From Pelecanus crispus (Eukaryota; Chordata; Aves; Pelecaniformes; Pelecanidae), in the NCBI RefSeq assembly GCF_030463565.1, contig NC_134651.1, positions 11,606,734 through 11,670,733 on the forward strand: a stretch of 64,000 bases of DNA, in the 5' to 3' direction. Below are positions 58,501 to 64,000 of the stretch, in pieces. The position numbers and the translations under genes were made by a program. Numbering within the stretch: the first letter of the stretch is position 1; the number at the start of each line of letters is the position of its first letter. The notes under the pieces are model-generated. The model was given only the letters and a program-made list of their open reading frames with translations. It had not been told where the DNA came from and searched no databases.

Positions 58501-61500
58501 TGTGTGTATATATGTATAAATAAAAATATTATGGTCTGCTTCATTCCAGTCACCTCTTGAGCTCTGAATATCTGTGTTGCATGGTGCTGTACAAATAAAA
58601 TAACGGGTGTGTGTCTGTACAGATTGGTGAACGAGGGGCCAACCTGAGTGGAGGACAGCGACAGAGAATCAGTCTGGCTCGAGCCCTGTACAGTGACAGG
58701 AGCATTTACATCCTTGATGATCCCCTTAGTGCCTTAGATGCTCATGTTGGAAATCACATTTTTAACAGTGCAATAAGGAAGCACCTGAAGTCAAAGACTG
58801 TCCTTTTCATCACTCATCAGCTTCAGGTACTACATCTCTCATACTTTCTTGGACATTGTTGAAATACTGTTTAGTCAGTTGCCTTCATACTGGAAATTTC
58901 TATGCCCTGACCTGTTACAGCACAACCCTGTCCATCTATAGGGTGCATGGTTTATGTTTACAAACTAGGTTTGCAAATATGTACCGAGCAAAATCTAACT
59001 GGTGCTGCTTGGTGTCTGATCTGGACTGGTAGCACTTGGCTAAAGAAAATACAGCAGAGAAAAAAATACCTTGTTCAAAACCACTTTTGCTAACTTGCTA
59101 TAAAGCTAGTTCATCACATCAGAAAAACTTAGATTTGGTGTCAGTAAATCAGAATGGATATATTCTGAGATCTTTTTGCTATCTTCTGTGCATAGAAATA
59201 TTAATACTTAGTATATCAGTATTTGCAGTGTTTAAGTATGCTGAATTGTGTCTTCCATAACAGACTGTTTTTGATAGAACATGAAAACTTTTTATTTGTG
59301 TACAGTGAGAGTAATCATGCTGCTGTAGTCAATGCAGGACCTTTAAAAATCAAATGTCTGTTACCTCGGAAGAGGTGTGTTGTGTGCATATGTCTACAAA
59401 TTACTGAAAAGGATTGTGTGGGAGTGTGTCCGATTATCGGACATAATGATAAAGACTTGTTCTTACTGCCATTTTCTCCAGTATCTTGTTGACTGTGATG
59501 AAGTGATCTTCATGAAAGACGGTTGCATTACTGAGCGAGGAAGTCATGAGGAACTGATGAATTTAAATGGGGACTATGCAACTATTTTTAATAACCTACA
59601 GCTGGGAGAGACACCACATATTGAGGTACTTGTTTGTTTATTTTAAAGTGCTCTGAATGATGACTTTTCTGATGAGAGGAACCAAATGACATAGTTGGAA
59701 GACTGGGAAATGGCTTCACATGTTCATGTGTTGATCTGACCGATAGATTTCCTGTAGAATAATATGTGCTTCGTTAGCACTTCATATTTGCAGTCACAGT
59801 TCATATTTAGGGAATGCGTAGTGGAGAGGACTCTGCCAATGAGTGCATGAGTTGAACATGAAAGTAATGTCTCCTCTGGTGATGCTCAGAGCAGGGAGCT
59901 TATTGTCTCTCTTACTGTACACCTCTCTTCTTAATTTACCTCCAAATCGGCACAGACCTGGACCAACCTTTGTCTGAAAAAATTCTTAATGGTTTGTTAC
60001 TTCTTTTTCACATAGGGTGTGACTGAGGCACAGGAAAAGTGATGCAACTTGATGAAAGTTAGATGTGACAGTTTTTTGGAAATGTAACTGAAAATGCTTT
60101 GTTTTGGGTGGTTTTGAGAAAAAAAAAAAGTTTTTTGACACTGCTTCTGTTATGAAACGATGGCTGTAAATGCAAAGTTGGATTTGTGCTCTATTATTTC
60201 AGTTGGTGAAAAAAATGTAAATCTAGAAAATAAGAACAACCATTCAGTAAGACATGCATTTAAATTTTCAGCAATTTAATTTTCCTCACCTTTCTCCTAT
60301 TTGTTTCCTGAAGTTATTCTTTGGAGTAGGCAACTTTGTTGCTTTTTATTTGATGATGATTTGCTTCTCTAAGTGTTGTGCGCATTTCCTCTTAGTAAGA
60401 AGAGGTTAAAGAGCACATCAGCAGTTTATTATTTTAGAGATGAGATGCTCCGTATTCACAAGTTGCAGACATTAAAAAAAAAAAAAGTTTCTGAAAAGGT
60501 AGCATTGTGATAAATATACAGATACAGAAGGTGCTTGGTGAAATTTTTTTCCTCAGAGGTGTTCGTGAAAGAAGCAAAAGAATATAATGCATTACTCTGA
60601 ATAGCCTTGCTGAGGCATGAAGATTATAGTTCTGCCATTTTAAGATTAACATAACGACAGTTTACATGAGAATCTCCAGTCTGCATGCTTGGCTGACCTT
60701 CATGTCTCTCTGTAAATACTAACTCATTGAAGGAGCATTAATTTGCATTTGGGATAAGAAATGGATGGTAAAGTTAGATTCTCTGTGGTTTGACACATGT
60801 GAGATGTCTCTTCTCACATAAAGTGTGGGAAGAGGACCCTGAAGATTCTGTGTAGGGGGTTTCAATTAATGTAGGCTGTCTCTGAACAGGTAGTAACTCC
60901 CTTTTGTGAAAAGGTGGCTGGGTTTAGAACAGTAATTGTTTGTGCAGTTTAGTGTTTGGACATTTGATTTCTGGAAGATGAAGTTAACCTGACTTCGTCC
61001 TTAGAGACATTTCATGAGAGCTTTCCTGAGTGAAGTACTAGCATGTTTTGGGGAAAAAAAGCCTCTTAATAAACTTTTGAGTTATTTTTACAAGGGACAC
61101 AGGGGGATTGTATCTTTCTCTCAGTAGTAAGGGTGTCATTCCTCTACCATGTACGCACGTAGTGTCACTGATTCTGGAAATTAACCTTGCACACTACCAG
61201 TATGGATTGGTAGCAGTTTGGATTAATAGAGGAGGAGAATTTAATCCACCAGAGTTGGCAGTCATCCATAATAACAGTGAAGTTAATATCCTCCTTGATA
61301 CGAATGCTAAGCTATTGAAAGCCTTTGTCTGTAGGAGGCAGCTTATAAAGAGTTTGGGTTCAGAAGAAAATGTCAAAGCAAATTATTTTGGTATGTTTAG
61401 TGTCATTGTTTTCCTACAGATTAATATAAAGAAGAACACAAACAGTTCACTGAAAAGACCCCAGGATAAAAGTACCAAAACAGGGTCTGTGAAGAAGGAG

Positions 61501-64000
61501 AAAGTTGTAAAGAAGGAAGAGGGTAACTATGTAATCAGATTTCTGGCTGTAATTATTTTATACACCAATAAGCTCAAAACATTTGCTTTCAAAGTGTATT
61601 ATGAACGTACCTCTCAGGTTTTGAAAGCTGTCTCAAGTCCTGGTCACTCAGTGTGGTTGATAAGATGCAGGCAGTGGGCAAAGAACATTCATTAATTCAT
61701 CAAATATGGGTGCCTGCACAATGTTTTTAAATTCAATCAGGCTGCCGCTGGTCAGATGCCATCAGCACAAAGGAGCTTGTAGTACCCTGTCTCCCACACC
61801 ACTTCTCCCTCCTGTCCTAAGAGGGCAATGTGTATAGCTTGGTACTTGCAGAGTCCTAGGCAGGACATGGCATTTATATATGAAGAATTGGATAGACCTG
61901 ACCTCTGTTTTGTGGTTCTCTCTGTTTACTGTTAACTTTGAACTTCAGCAGGGTTTAAAAAGCAGTCGTGAAGCTGATACCAGCCTAGTATTTAAGTCTG
62001 TGCTGATTTCGCTTTTTCAGACATACCATGACGTGAATGATTCTGCAGAGGAAATGTGACTTTTTGAAAAACTGTTTGAACCATTGAGTTCTATGTATCA
62101 AGCAATGTCTGTCTTTCTGAAAGTACTCTGTAGAGTTTGAAAATGACTGTAGCTTTATGTATGTTCACAAACTTACAGAAGTTTCGTGGAACAGCTTTCT
62201 TTTCCTCAGTCCCTCCTCTTTTGTTCCATAGGCCAGTTGGTTCAGTTGGAAGAGAAAGGAAAAGGCTCTGTCCCCTGGTCTGTTTATGGCATCTACATTC
62301 AGGCAGCTGGAGGCCCCTTTGCATTCCTCATCATCATGGCACTGTTTGTGCTGAATGTGGGCAGTACAGCTTTCAGCAACTGGTGGCTGAGCTTCTGGAT
62401 CAAGCAAGGCAGTGGAGTAAGATAAATAGCTTTTCTACTCTCTTGTGTCTAATGGGCAGGGGGATTGCTCTCCTAGACTAATCCCAAGCAGTCCTGTGAG
62501 ACCAAGTGGTGCTTCCTAACTTAAGCAAGTTGTAAGGCTCCCCAGGGGATGATCTCACTCCAAGAATGAGAACACTCCACTAATAAGAAAGATACAATAG
62601 CTCATGTGGTTTTATACTGCCCTCTTGTTCCTTGTCTTCGTTAGTCTAAGAAAAGGAAGTGAAAACGTAAAAGGGGCCAACAAGCTGGAGGAGGAATTAC
62701 TAATTTTAGTGCTAGTTTTTGTTTGAACGTGACCTTATATCTAACAGGATAATCTTGTTAAAGTATCTGGCTTTAAGTCTAATGACTTTTAGGAGTTGCT
62801 TTGAAGACTGTGATGACCTGGGACGGTTTGGGACTTTTCCCACTCCTAGGGGATTTGATTGCAAGTCTTGTTGCATTTAAAAATTCAAATATAACTGCAA
62901 GATTTTTTTTTTTTGGGTGGAGGGAGCAAACTACTAACCTCAGAGAAGAAGTAATGAAGTGCAGATAGCCAACAATATTAAAATAAGCAATGAGGTCCTT
63001 AAACATACTTAAAGATTTAAAAAAAAAAAAAAAAAATGTACGACAGTGTGATAGTAAAGAATTTGCTGCATACTGGCAGAAAATAACAACTGTGTGTGAT
63101 AAGAAGACAATGTACAACCTATCCAAGATGAATATTGCTGTGTAATAGGAGTGGTGGTATGCAAGTATCTAGCATTGTTCAGAAGAACACAAGAAATGAT
63201 AAATATGAAATGAGAGATTACGAATCAAATGAAGTAGGTATTGTCATAGTATTTTCAAAGATATTGTAGGAAAAAGGCTAAGGGTTACAAATCTGCATAT
63301 CAAGTATCTCTGCTAGGGAAATCTTTATGAAGTATTCAAAGATCATTGAAGTACTTTAAGGATGAAATATCAAATATGGTGGGAGGGCACAGAGGAGGGT
63401 TAAATTCTACCACGTGTAATGTGTACATGCTTAATCCTTGTCTTAACTAACTGTTCACTGAAACCTTTCTGCAGAATACCACTGTGACTTTGGGAAATGA
63501 TACTGTCATAAGCAACAGTATGAAAGATAACCCTCACATGCATTACTATGCTGGCATCTATGCACTGTCTATGGCAGTTATGTTGATCCTGAAAGCTGTT
63601 CGTGGCGTTGTCTTTGTAAAGGTACGTGCTAATGCTGTTGCTTTTCTTATCCCTTCCCCCCACCATCCTTCTGCATATTGCTGTCACCATGGTTCTTTTG
63701 GTCGCCTCCCAAGAGAGACTTTTGAACCAGAGGAAGTCAGATCACAGATTGTGAGGTTTCCATAAGTCATCTCTTGAGGCTGCACCATGCTTTCTGTTAA
63801 GCTTCTTTCTGAATAATAGCTTCCTTCCACTGATTGGAAGCACAGAATGCAAGAAAAAAACCCCTCCGGTTGGAGAGAGAAAATGAGCAGAATGTTTTGG
63901 TGCCCATGGGAGGAGCAGTGACAGGAAGGCAAACATCCTTTCATAACACTGCAACATTTTCTGCATTGTCAGGGAACTCTCAGAGCATCCTCAAGGCTCC
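28420..64000 (+). CDS. ABCC5: ABCC5 (MRP5) ABC exporter (gene-level entry; 3' part off the right edge)
   Basis: Encodes multidrug-resistance-associated protein 5, a plasma-membrane ATP-driven exporter of organic anions, including cyclic nucleotides and glutamate conjugates in mammals. Nineteen coding exons join in phase into 945 codons plus one base of the roughly 1,440 expected. The protein is a short ABCC: a cytosolic N-terminus without TMD0, TMD1 (about residues 178-460), NBD1 (about 560-790), a charged Lys/Glu linker (about 792-830) and the first helices of TMD2 (about 845-936). NBD1 has Walker A GSVGSGKT (593-600), the Q-loop region AYVAQQAW (Q628/Q629), signature LSGGQ (683-687), Walker B ILDD (705-708) and the H-loop His 740. 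The residue after the Walker B Asp is Asp, not Glu, as is usual for the degenerate NBD1 of ABCC proteins. No frameshift is seen. Residue-level identity to vertebrate ABCC5 is very high. The gene is divergent from EIF2B5, as in mammals. Confidence 0.97.
30868..30960 (-). mobile_element. CR1 LINE 3' end, inverted
   Basis: AAATCATAGAATCATTTAGG followed by TTGGAAAAGACCTTTAAGAT and CATCCAGTCCAACC is the reverse complement of the CR1 3' terminus. Only about 90 bp remain, so it is severely 5'-truncated. Confidence 0.93.
40884..40903. repeat. C20 homopolymer
   Basis: Twenty consecutive cytosines in intron 2 of ABCC5, flanked by TTCT and AGTTAG. The length may be polymorphic or a sequencing artefact. 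Confidence 0.95.
43584..43741 (+). CDS. ABCC5: ABCC5 coding exon 3 (residues 44-96)
   Basis: The acceptor is CTAAAAGCAG and the donor GTAAGT. It encodes [20 protein letters not shown] and onward to [17 protein letters not shown], the conserved cytosolic N-terminal segment. The last two bases begin a Lys codon completed by exon 4. Confidence 0.96.
43983..44138 (+). CDS. ABCC5: ABCC5 coding exon 4 (residues 96-148)
   Basis: Encodes [20 protein letters not shown] and then [20 protein letters not shown] and VNCR. The FSWLTPL motif is the ABCC elbow-helix region ahead of TMD1. The acceptor follows a long pyrimidine tract; the donor is GTAGAG, a weaker site, confirmed by phase with exon 5. Confidence 0.95.
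44889..45036 (+). CDS. ABCC5: ABCC5 coding exon 5 (residues 148-197)
   Basis: Encodes [20 protein letters not shown] and then [20 protein letters not shown] with TQLAGFSGP. The last 20 residues are transmembrane helix 1. The donor is GTAAGT; exit phase is 0. If the donor is not used, the frame stays open for about 31 more codons into intron 5. Confidence 0.96.
47300..47363 (+). CDS. ABCC5: Candidate cassette exon in ABCC5 intron 5
   Basis: Flanked by the acceptor AATTTTCAG and a strong donor GTAAGG. It is open in the frame that leaves exon 5 (21 codons, starting [20 protein letters not shown]) and exits in phase 1, which would shift the frame if joined to exon 6 but keeps it open if joined to the segment at 48336. 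I do not know this peptide from any ABCC5 isoform. Prediction from splice signals only. Confidence 0.3.
48336..48505 (+). CDS. ABCC5: Candidate alternative terminal exon of ABCC5 (coding part)
   Basis: Preceded by a strong polypyrimidine tract (TTTGTTTTTTTCCTCTCTCT) and TACAG. Entered from the cassette at 47300-47363, it continues for 56 codons ([20 protein letters not shown], then a hydrophobic stretch [13 protein letters not shown]) to TAA at 48503-48505. Entered directly from exon 5 it gives only four residues before TAA. AATAAA at 48855-48860 with GT-rich sequence after it could end such a transcript. In human, a short ABCC5 isoform with an alternative C-terminus is known; whether it corresponds to this is not established. 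Confidence 0.3.
48855..48860 (+). terminator. Candidate intronic poly(A) signal
   Basis: AATAAA followed 35-75 bases later by GT-rich sequence (TTGCTGGTGATTGTGAGTTG). It fits as the 3' end of the candidate alternative terminal exon. A second hexamer lies at 49289-49294. Confidence 0.4.
49700..49933 (+). CDS. ABCC5: ABCC5 coding exon 6 (residues 198-275)
   Basis: Encodes [22 protein letters not shown]2 ([14 protein letters not shown]) and the first intracellular loop with [20 protein letters not shown], which includes the conserved coupling region of ABCC TMD1. The donor is GTAAGC; both phases are 0. Confidence 0.97.
50046..50219 (+). CDS. ABCC5: ABCC5 coding exon 7 (residues 276-333)
   Basis: Encodes [20 protein letters not shown] and then TM3/TM4 ([38 protein letters not shown]). 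N-SND-QR is the conserved intracellular-loop motif. The donor is GTGAGT. The preceding intron is only 112 nt. Confidence 0.97.
50220..51810 (+). other. ABCC5: ABCC5 intron 7
   Basis: A 1.6-kb intron containing a CR1 element in the sense orientation (50989-51256). Nothing else is recognised. Confidence 0.9.
50989..51256 (+). mobile_element. CR1 LINE 3' end
   Basis: Starts near ACCAGGAATGGGATGAG and follows CR1: GAAATTTTTTACAATGAGGG, then GGCACAGGTTGCCCAGAGAG, and ends TTCCAACCCAAAGGATTCTA with a single ATTCTATG unit. About 268 bp. It shares distinctive sequence (TGGTTTTAAACTAAAGGAGG) with the copy at 17490, so both belong to the same subfamily. The short open frame across it is CR1 3' sequence, not a gene. 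Confidence 0.94.
51811..51958 (+). CDS. ABCC5: ABCC5 coding exon 8 (residues 334-383)
   Basis: Encodes [20 protein letters not shown], then [20 protein letters not shown] and VKPFSQNVQ: the long cytosolic extension with the conserved DERVQ-MNE and IK-YAW motifs of ABCC TMD1. The acceptor is TTGTTTCAG and the donor GTGAGT; exit phase is 1. Confidence 0.97.
52463..52611 (+). CDS. ABCC5: ABCC5 coding exon 9 (residues 383-432)
   Basis: Encodes [20 protein letters not shown] and TM5 ([20 protein letters not shown]), ending YDLTAAQ. The donor is GTAACT; exit phase is 0. Confidence 0.96.
53250..53357 (+). CDS. ABCC5: ABCC5 coding exon 10 (residues 433-468)
   Basis: A 108-nt exon encoding [20 protein letters not shown] (TM6) and [16 protein letters not shown], the conserved entry into the NBD1 linker. 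The acceptor is ATTTTTAG and the donor GTAAGC; both phases are 0. Confidence 0.97.
53358..55186 (+). other. ABCC5: ABCC5 intron 10
   Basis: A 1.8-kb AT-rich intron. Its one notable element is a perfect inverted repeat at 53422-53469 (see separate entry). Confidence 0.9.
53422..53469. repeat. Perfect 20-bp inverted repeat with 8-nt spacer
   Basis: Arm 53422-53441 (CTATTGTATAATAGATACAT) is the exact reverse complement of arm 53450-53469; the spacer is TCTACAAT. It could form a hairpin in RNA or a cruciform in DNA. A related partial copy (CTATTATGTATCTATTG) lies immediately upstream, at about 53411. Confidence 0.95.
55187..55537 (+). CDS. ABCC5: ABCC5 coding exon 11 (residues 469-585)
   Basis: The longest exon here (117 codons). 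It starts [20 protein letters not shown], encodes the first NBD1 strand ([20 protein letters not shown]), then a Lys/Glu-rich insertion ([20 protein letters not shown] and an acidic PSPEEENK stretch), and ends at [16 protein letters not shown], directly before Walker A. The insertion is typical of ABCC5. The acceptor is CTATCAG and the donor GTAAGA. Confidence 0.96.
55538..57043 (+). other. ABCC5: ABCC5 intron 11
   Basis: A 1.5-kb intron whose acceptor is preceded by an unbroken run of 26 T (57009-57034). A 14-bp palindrome (ATAGTTTAAACTAT) lies at 56257-56270. Nothing else is recognised. Confidence 0.9.
57009..57034 (+). repeat. T26 homopolymer in the exon 12 polypyrimidine tract
   Basis: Twenty-six consecutive T ten bases before the first base of exon 12, so the run is itself the main polypyrimidine tract of this acceptor. 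Confidence 0.95.
57044..57115 (+). CDS. ABCC5: ABCC5 coding exon 12 (residues 586-609, Walker A)
   Basis: A 72-nt exon encoding [20 protein letters not shown] and ILGQ. It carries the complete NBD1 Walker A (P-loop) with Lys 599. The acceptor is CTGTCTAG after the T26 tract; the donor is GTGAGA; both phases are 0. Confidence 0.97.
57245..57369 (+). CDS. ABCC5: ABCC5 coding exon 13 (residues 610-651, Q-loop)
   Basis: Encodes [20 protein letters not shown] and then [20 protein letters not shown]. The Q-loop is AYVAQQAW and the NILFG motif follows. The donor GTTTGT is off consensus, but phase and homology require the boundary here (Arg codon split with exon 14). Confidence 0.95.
57980..58052 (+). 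CDS. ABCC5: ABCC5 coding exon 14 (residues 651-675)
   Basis: A 73-nt exon encoding [20 protein letters not shown] and DLTE, the helical subdomain of NBD1. The acceptor is TTCTTTAG and the donor GTATAA; exit phase is 0. Confidence 0.95.
58623..58826 (+). CDS. ABCC5: ABCC5 coding exon 15 (residues 676-743, signature, Walker B, H-loop)
   Basis: Encodes [40 protein letters not shown] and onward to [13 protein letters not shown]. It carries the signature LSGGQ (683-687), Walker B ILDD (705-708), D-loop SALD and H-loop His 740. The catalytic-glutamate position is Asp 708, the normal state for ABCC NBD1. The acceptor is TCTGTACAG and the donor GTACTA. Confidence 0.98.
59482..59625 (+). CDS. ABCC5: ABCC5 coding exon 16 (residues 744-791)
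   Basis: Encodes [20 protein letters not shown], then [20 protein letters not shown] and LGETPHIE: the C-terminal end of NBD1. The acceptor is TTCTCCAG and the donor GTACTT; both phases are 0. Confidence 0.96.
59626..61419 (+). other. ABCC5: ABCC5 intron 16
   Basis: A 1.8-kb AT-rich intron. Its last 312 bases (61108-61419) stay open in the frame of exon 17. No repeat is recognised. Confidence 0.85.
61420..61522 (+). CDS. ABCC5: ABCC5 coding exon 17 (residues 792-826, linker)
   Basis: A 103-nt exon encoding [20 protein letters not shown] and [15 protein letters not shown]. The sequence is Lys/Ser/Glu-rich and forms the flexible linker between NBD1 and TMD2; TGSVKKEK is the conserved anchor. 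The acceptor is TTCCTACAG and the donor GTAACT; exit phase is 1. Confidence 0.93.
62232..62416 (+). CDS. ABCC5: ABCC5 coding exon 18 (residues 826-887, TM7)
   Basis: Encodes [40 protein letters not shown] and [26 protein letters not shown] is the conserved TMD2 elbow helix, followed by TM7. The acceptor is GTTCCATAG and the donor GTAAGA; exit phase is 0. Confidence 0.97.
63475..63621 (+). CDS. ABCC5: ABCC5 coding exon 19 (residues 888-936, TM8)
   Basis: Encodes [20 protein letters not shown] and [20 protein letters not shown] with AVRGVVFVK. The extracellular loop has two N-glycosylation sequons (NTT and NDT), as expected for ABCC5, then TM8 begins. The acceptor is TTTCTGCAG and the donor GTACGT. 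Confidence 0.96.
63973..64000 (+). CDS. ABCC5: ABCC5 coding exon 20 (partial, cut by window edge)
   Basis: After ATTGTCAG the sequence reads GTLRASSRL, which is the conserved continuation in TMD2. The exon runs off the right edge. The rest of TMD2 and NBD2 is not in the window. Confidence 0.93.

Overview
The window is vertebrate nuclear DNA, almost certainly from a bird. It has long introns with GT..AG boundaries, two CpG-island promoters, and CR1 LINE fragments with the characteristic ATTCTATG-type 3' end. Two conserved single-copy genes lie head to head. All identifications come from reading exon translations against known protein families; no database search was run.

Left part (about 1-8,290, minus strand): the 5' two thirds of EIF2B5, encoding eIF2B epsilon, the catalytic subunit of the guanine-nucleotide exchange factor for eIF2. 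Eleven coding exons were placed to the base. They join in phase and encode about 536 residues: the start, the nucleotidyltransferase-like domain, the left-handed beta-helix repeats and the acidic linker. The remaining exons, with the catalytic C-terminal HEAT/W2 domain, lie beyond the left edge. The promoter is a CpG island at about 7.66-8.77 kb.

Middle (about 8.8-26.2 kb): an 18 kb spacer with no protein gene I can support. It holds one truncated CR1 element, one possible old CR1-like fragment and some candidate regulatory blocks. In mammals the corresponding interval carries HTR3C/D/E; I see no pentameric-receptor exon here.

Right part (about 26.9-64 kb, plus strand): ABCC5 (MRP5), a short-type ABCC exporter. 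A non-coding first exon lies in a second CpG island with ZNF143, NRF1, GC-box and TATA-like motifs. Nineteen coding exons (numbered 2-20) were placed. They cover the N-terminus, TMD1, NBD1 (Walker A, Q-loop, signature, Walker B and H-loop all present), the linker and the start of TMD2; the last exon is cut by the right edge. Intron 2 is 15 kb.

Main points for a second look: a candidate alternative 3' end in ABCC5 intron 5 (a 64-nt cassette that splices in frame to a terminal exon with a poly(A) signal); a possible leader uORF whose stop overlaps the ABCC5 start codon as ATGA; a perfect 20-bp inverted repeat in intron 10; and an unrecognised protein-like block in intron 2. I found no clearly novel multi-gene system.
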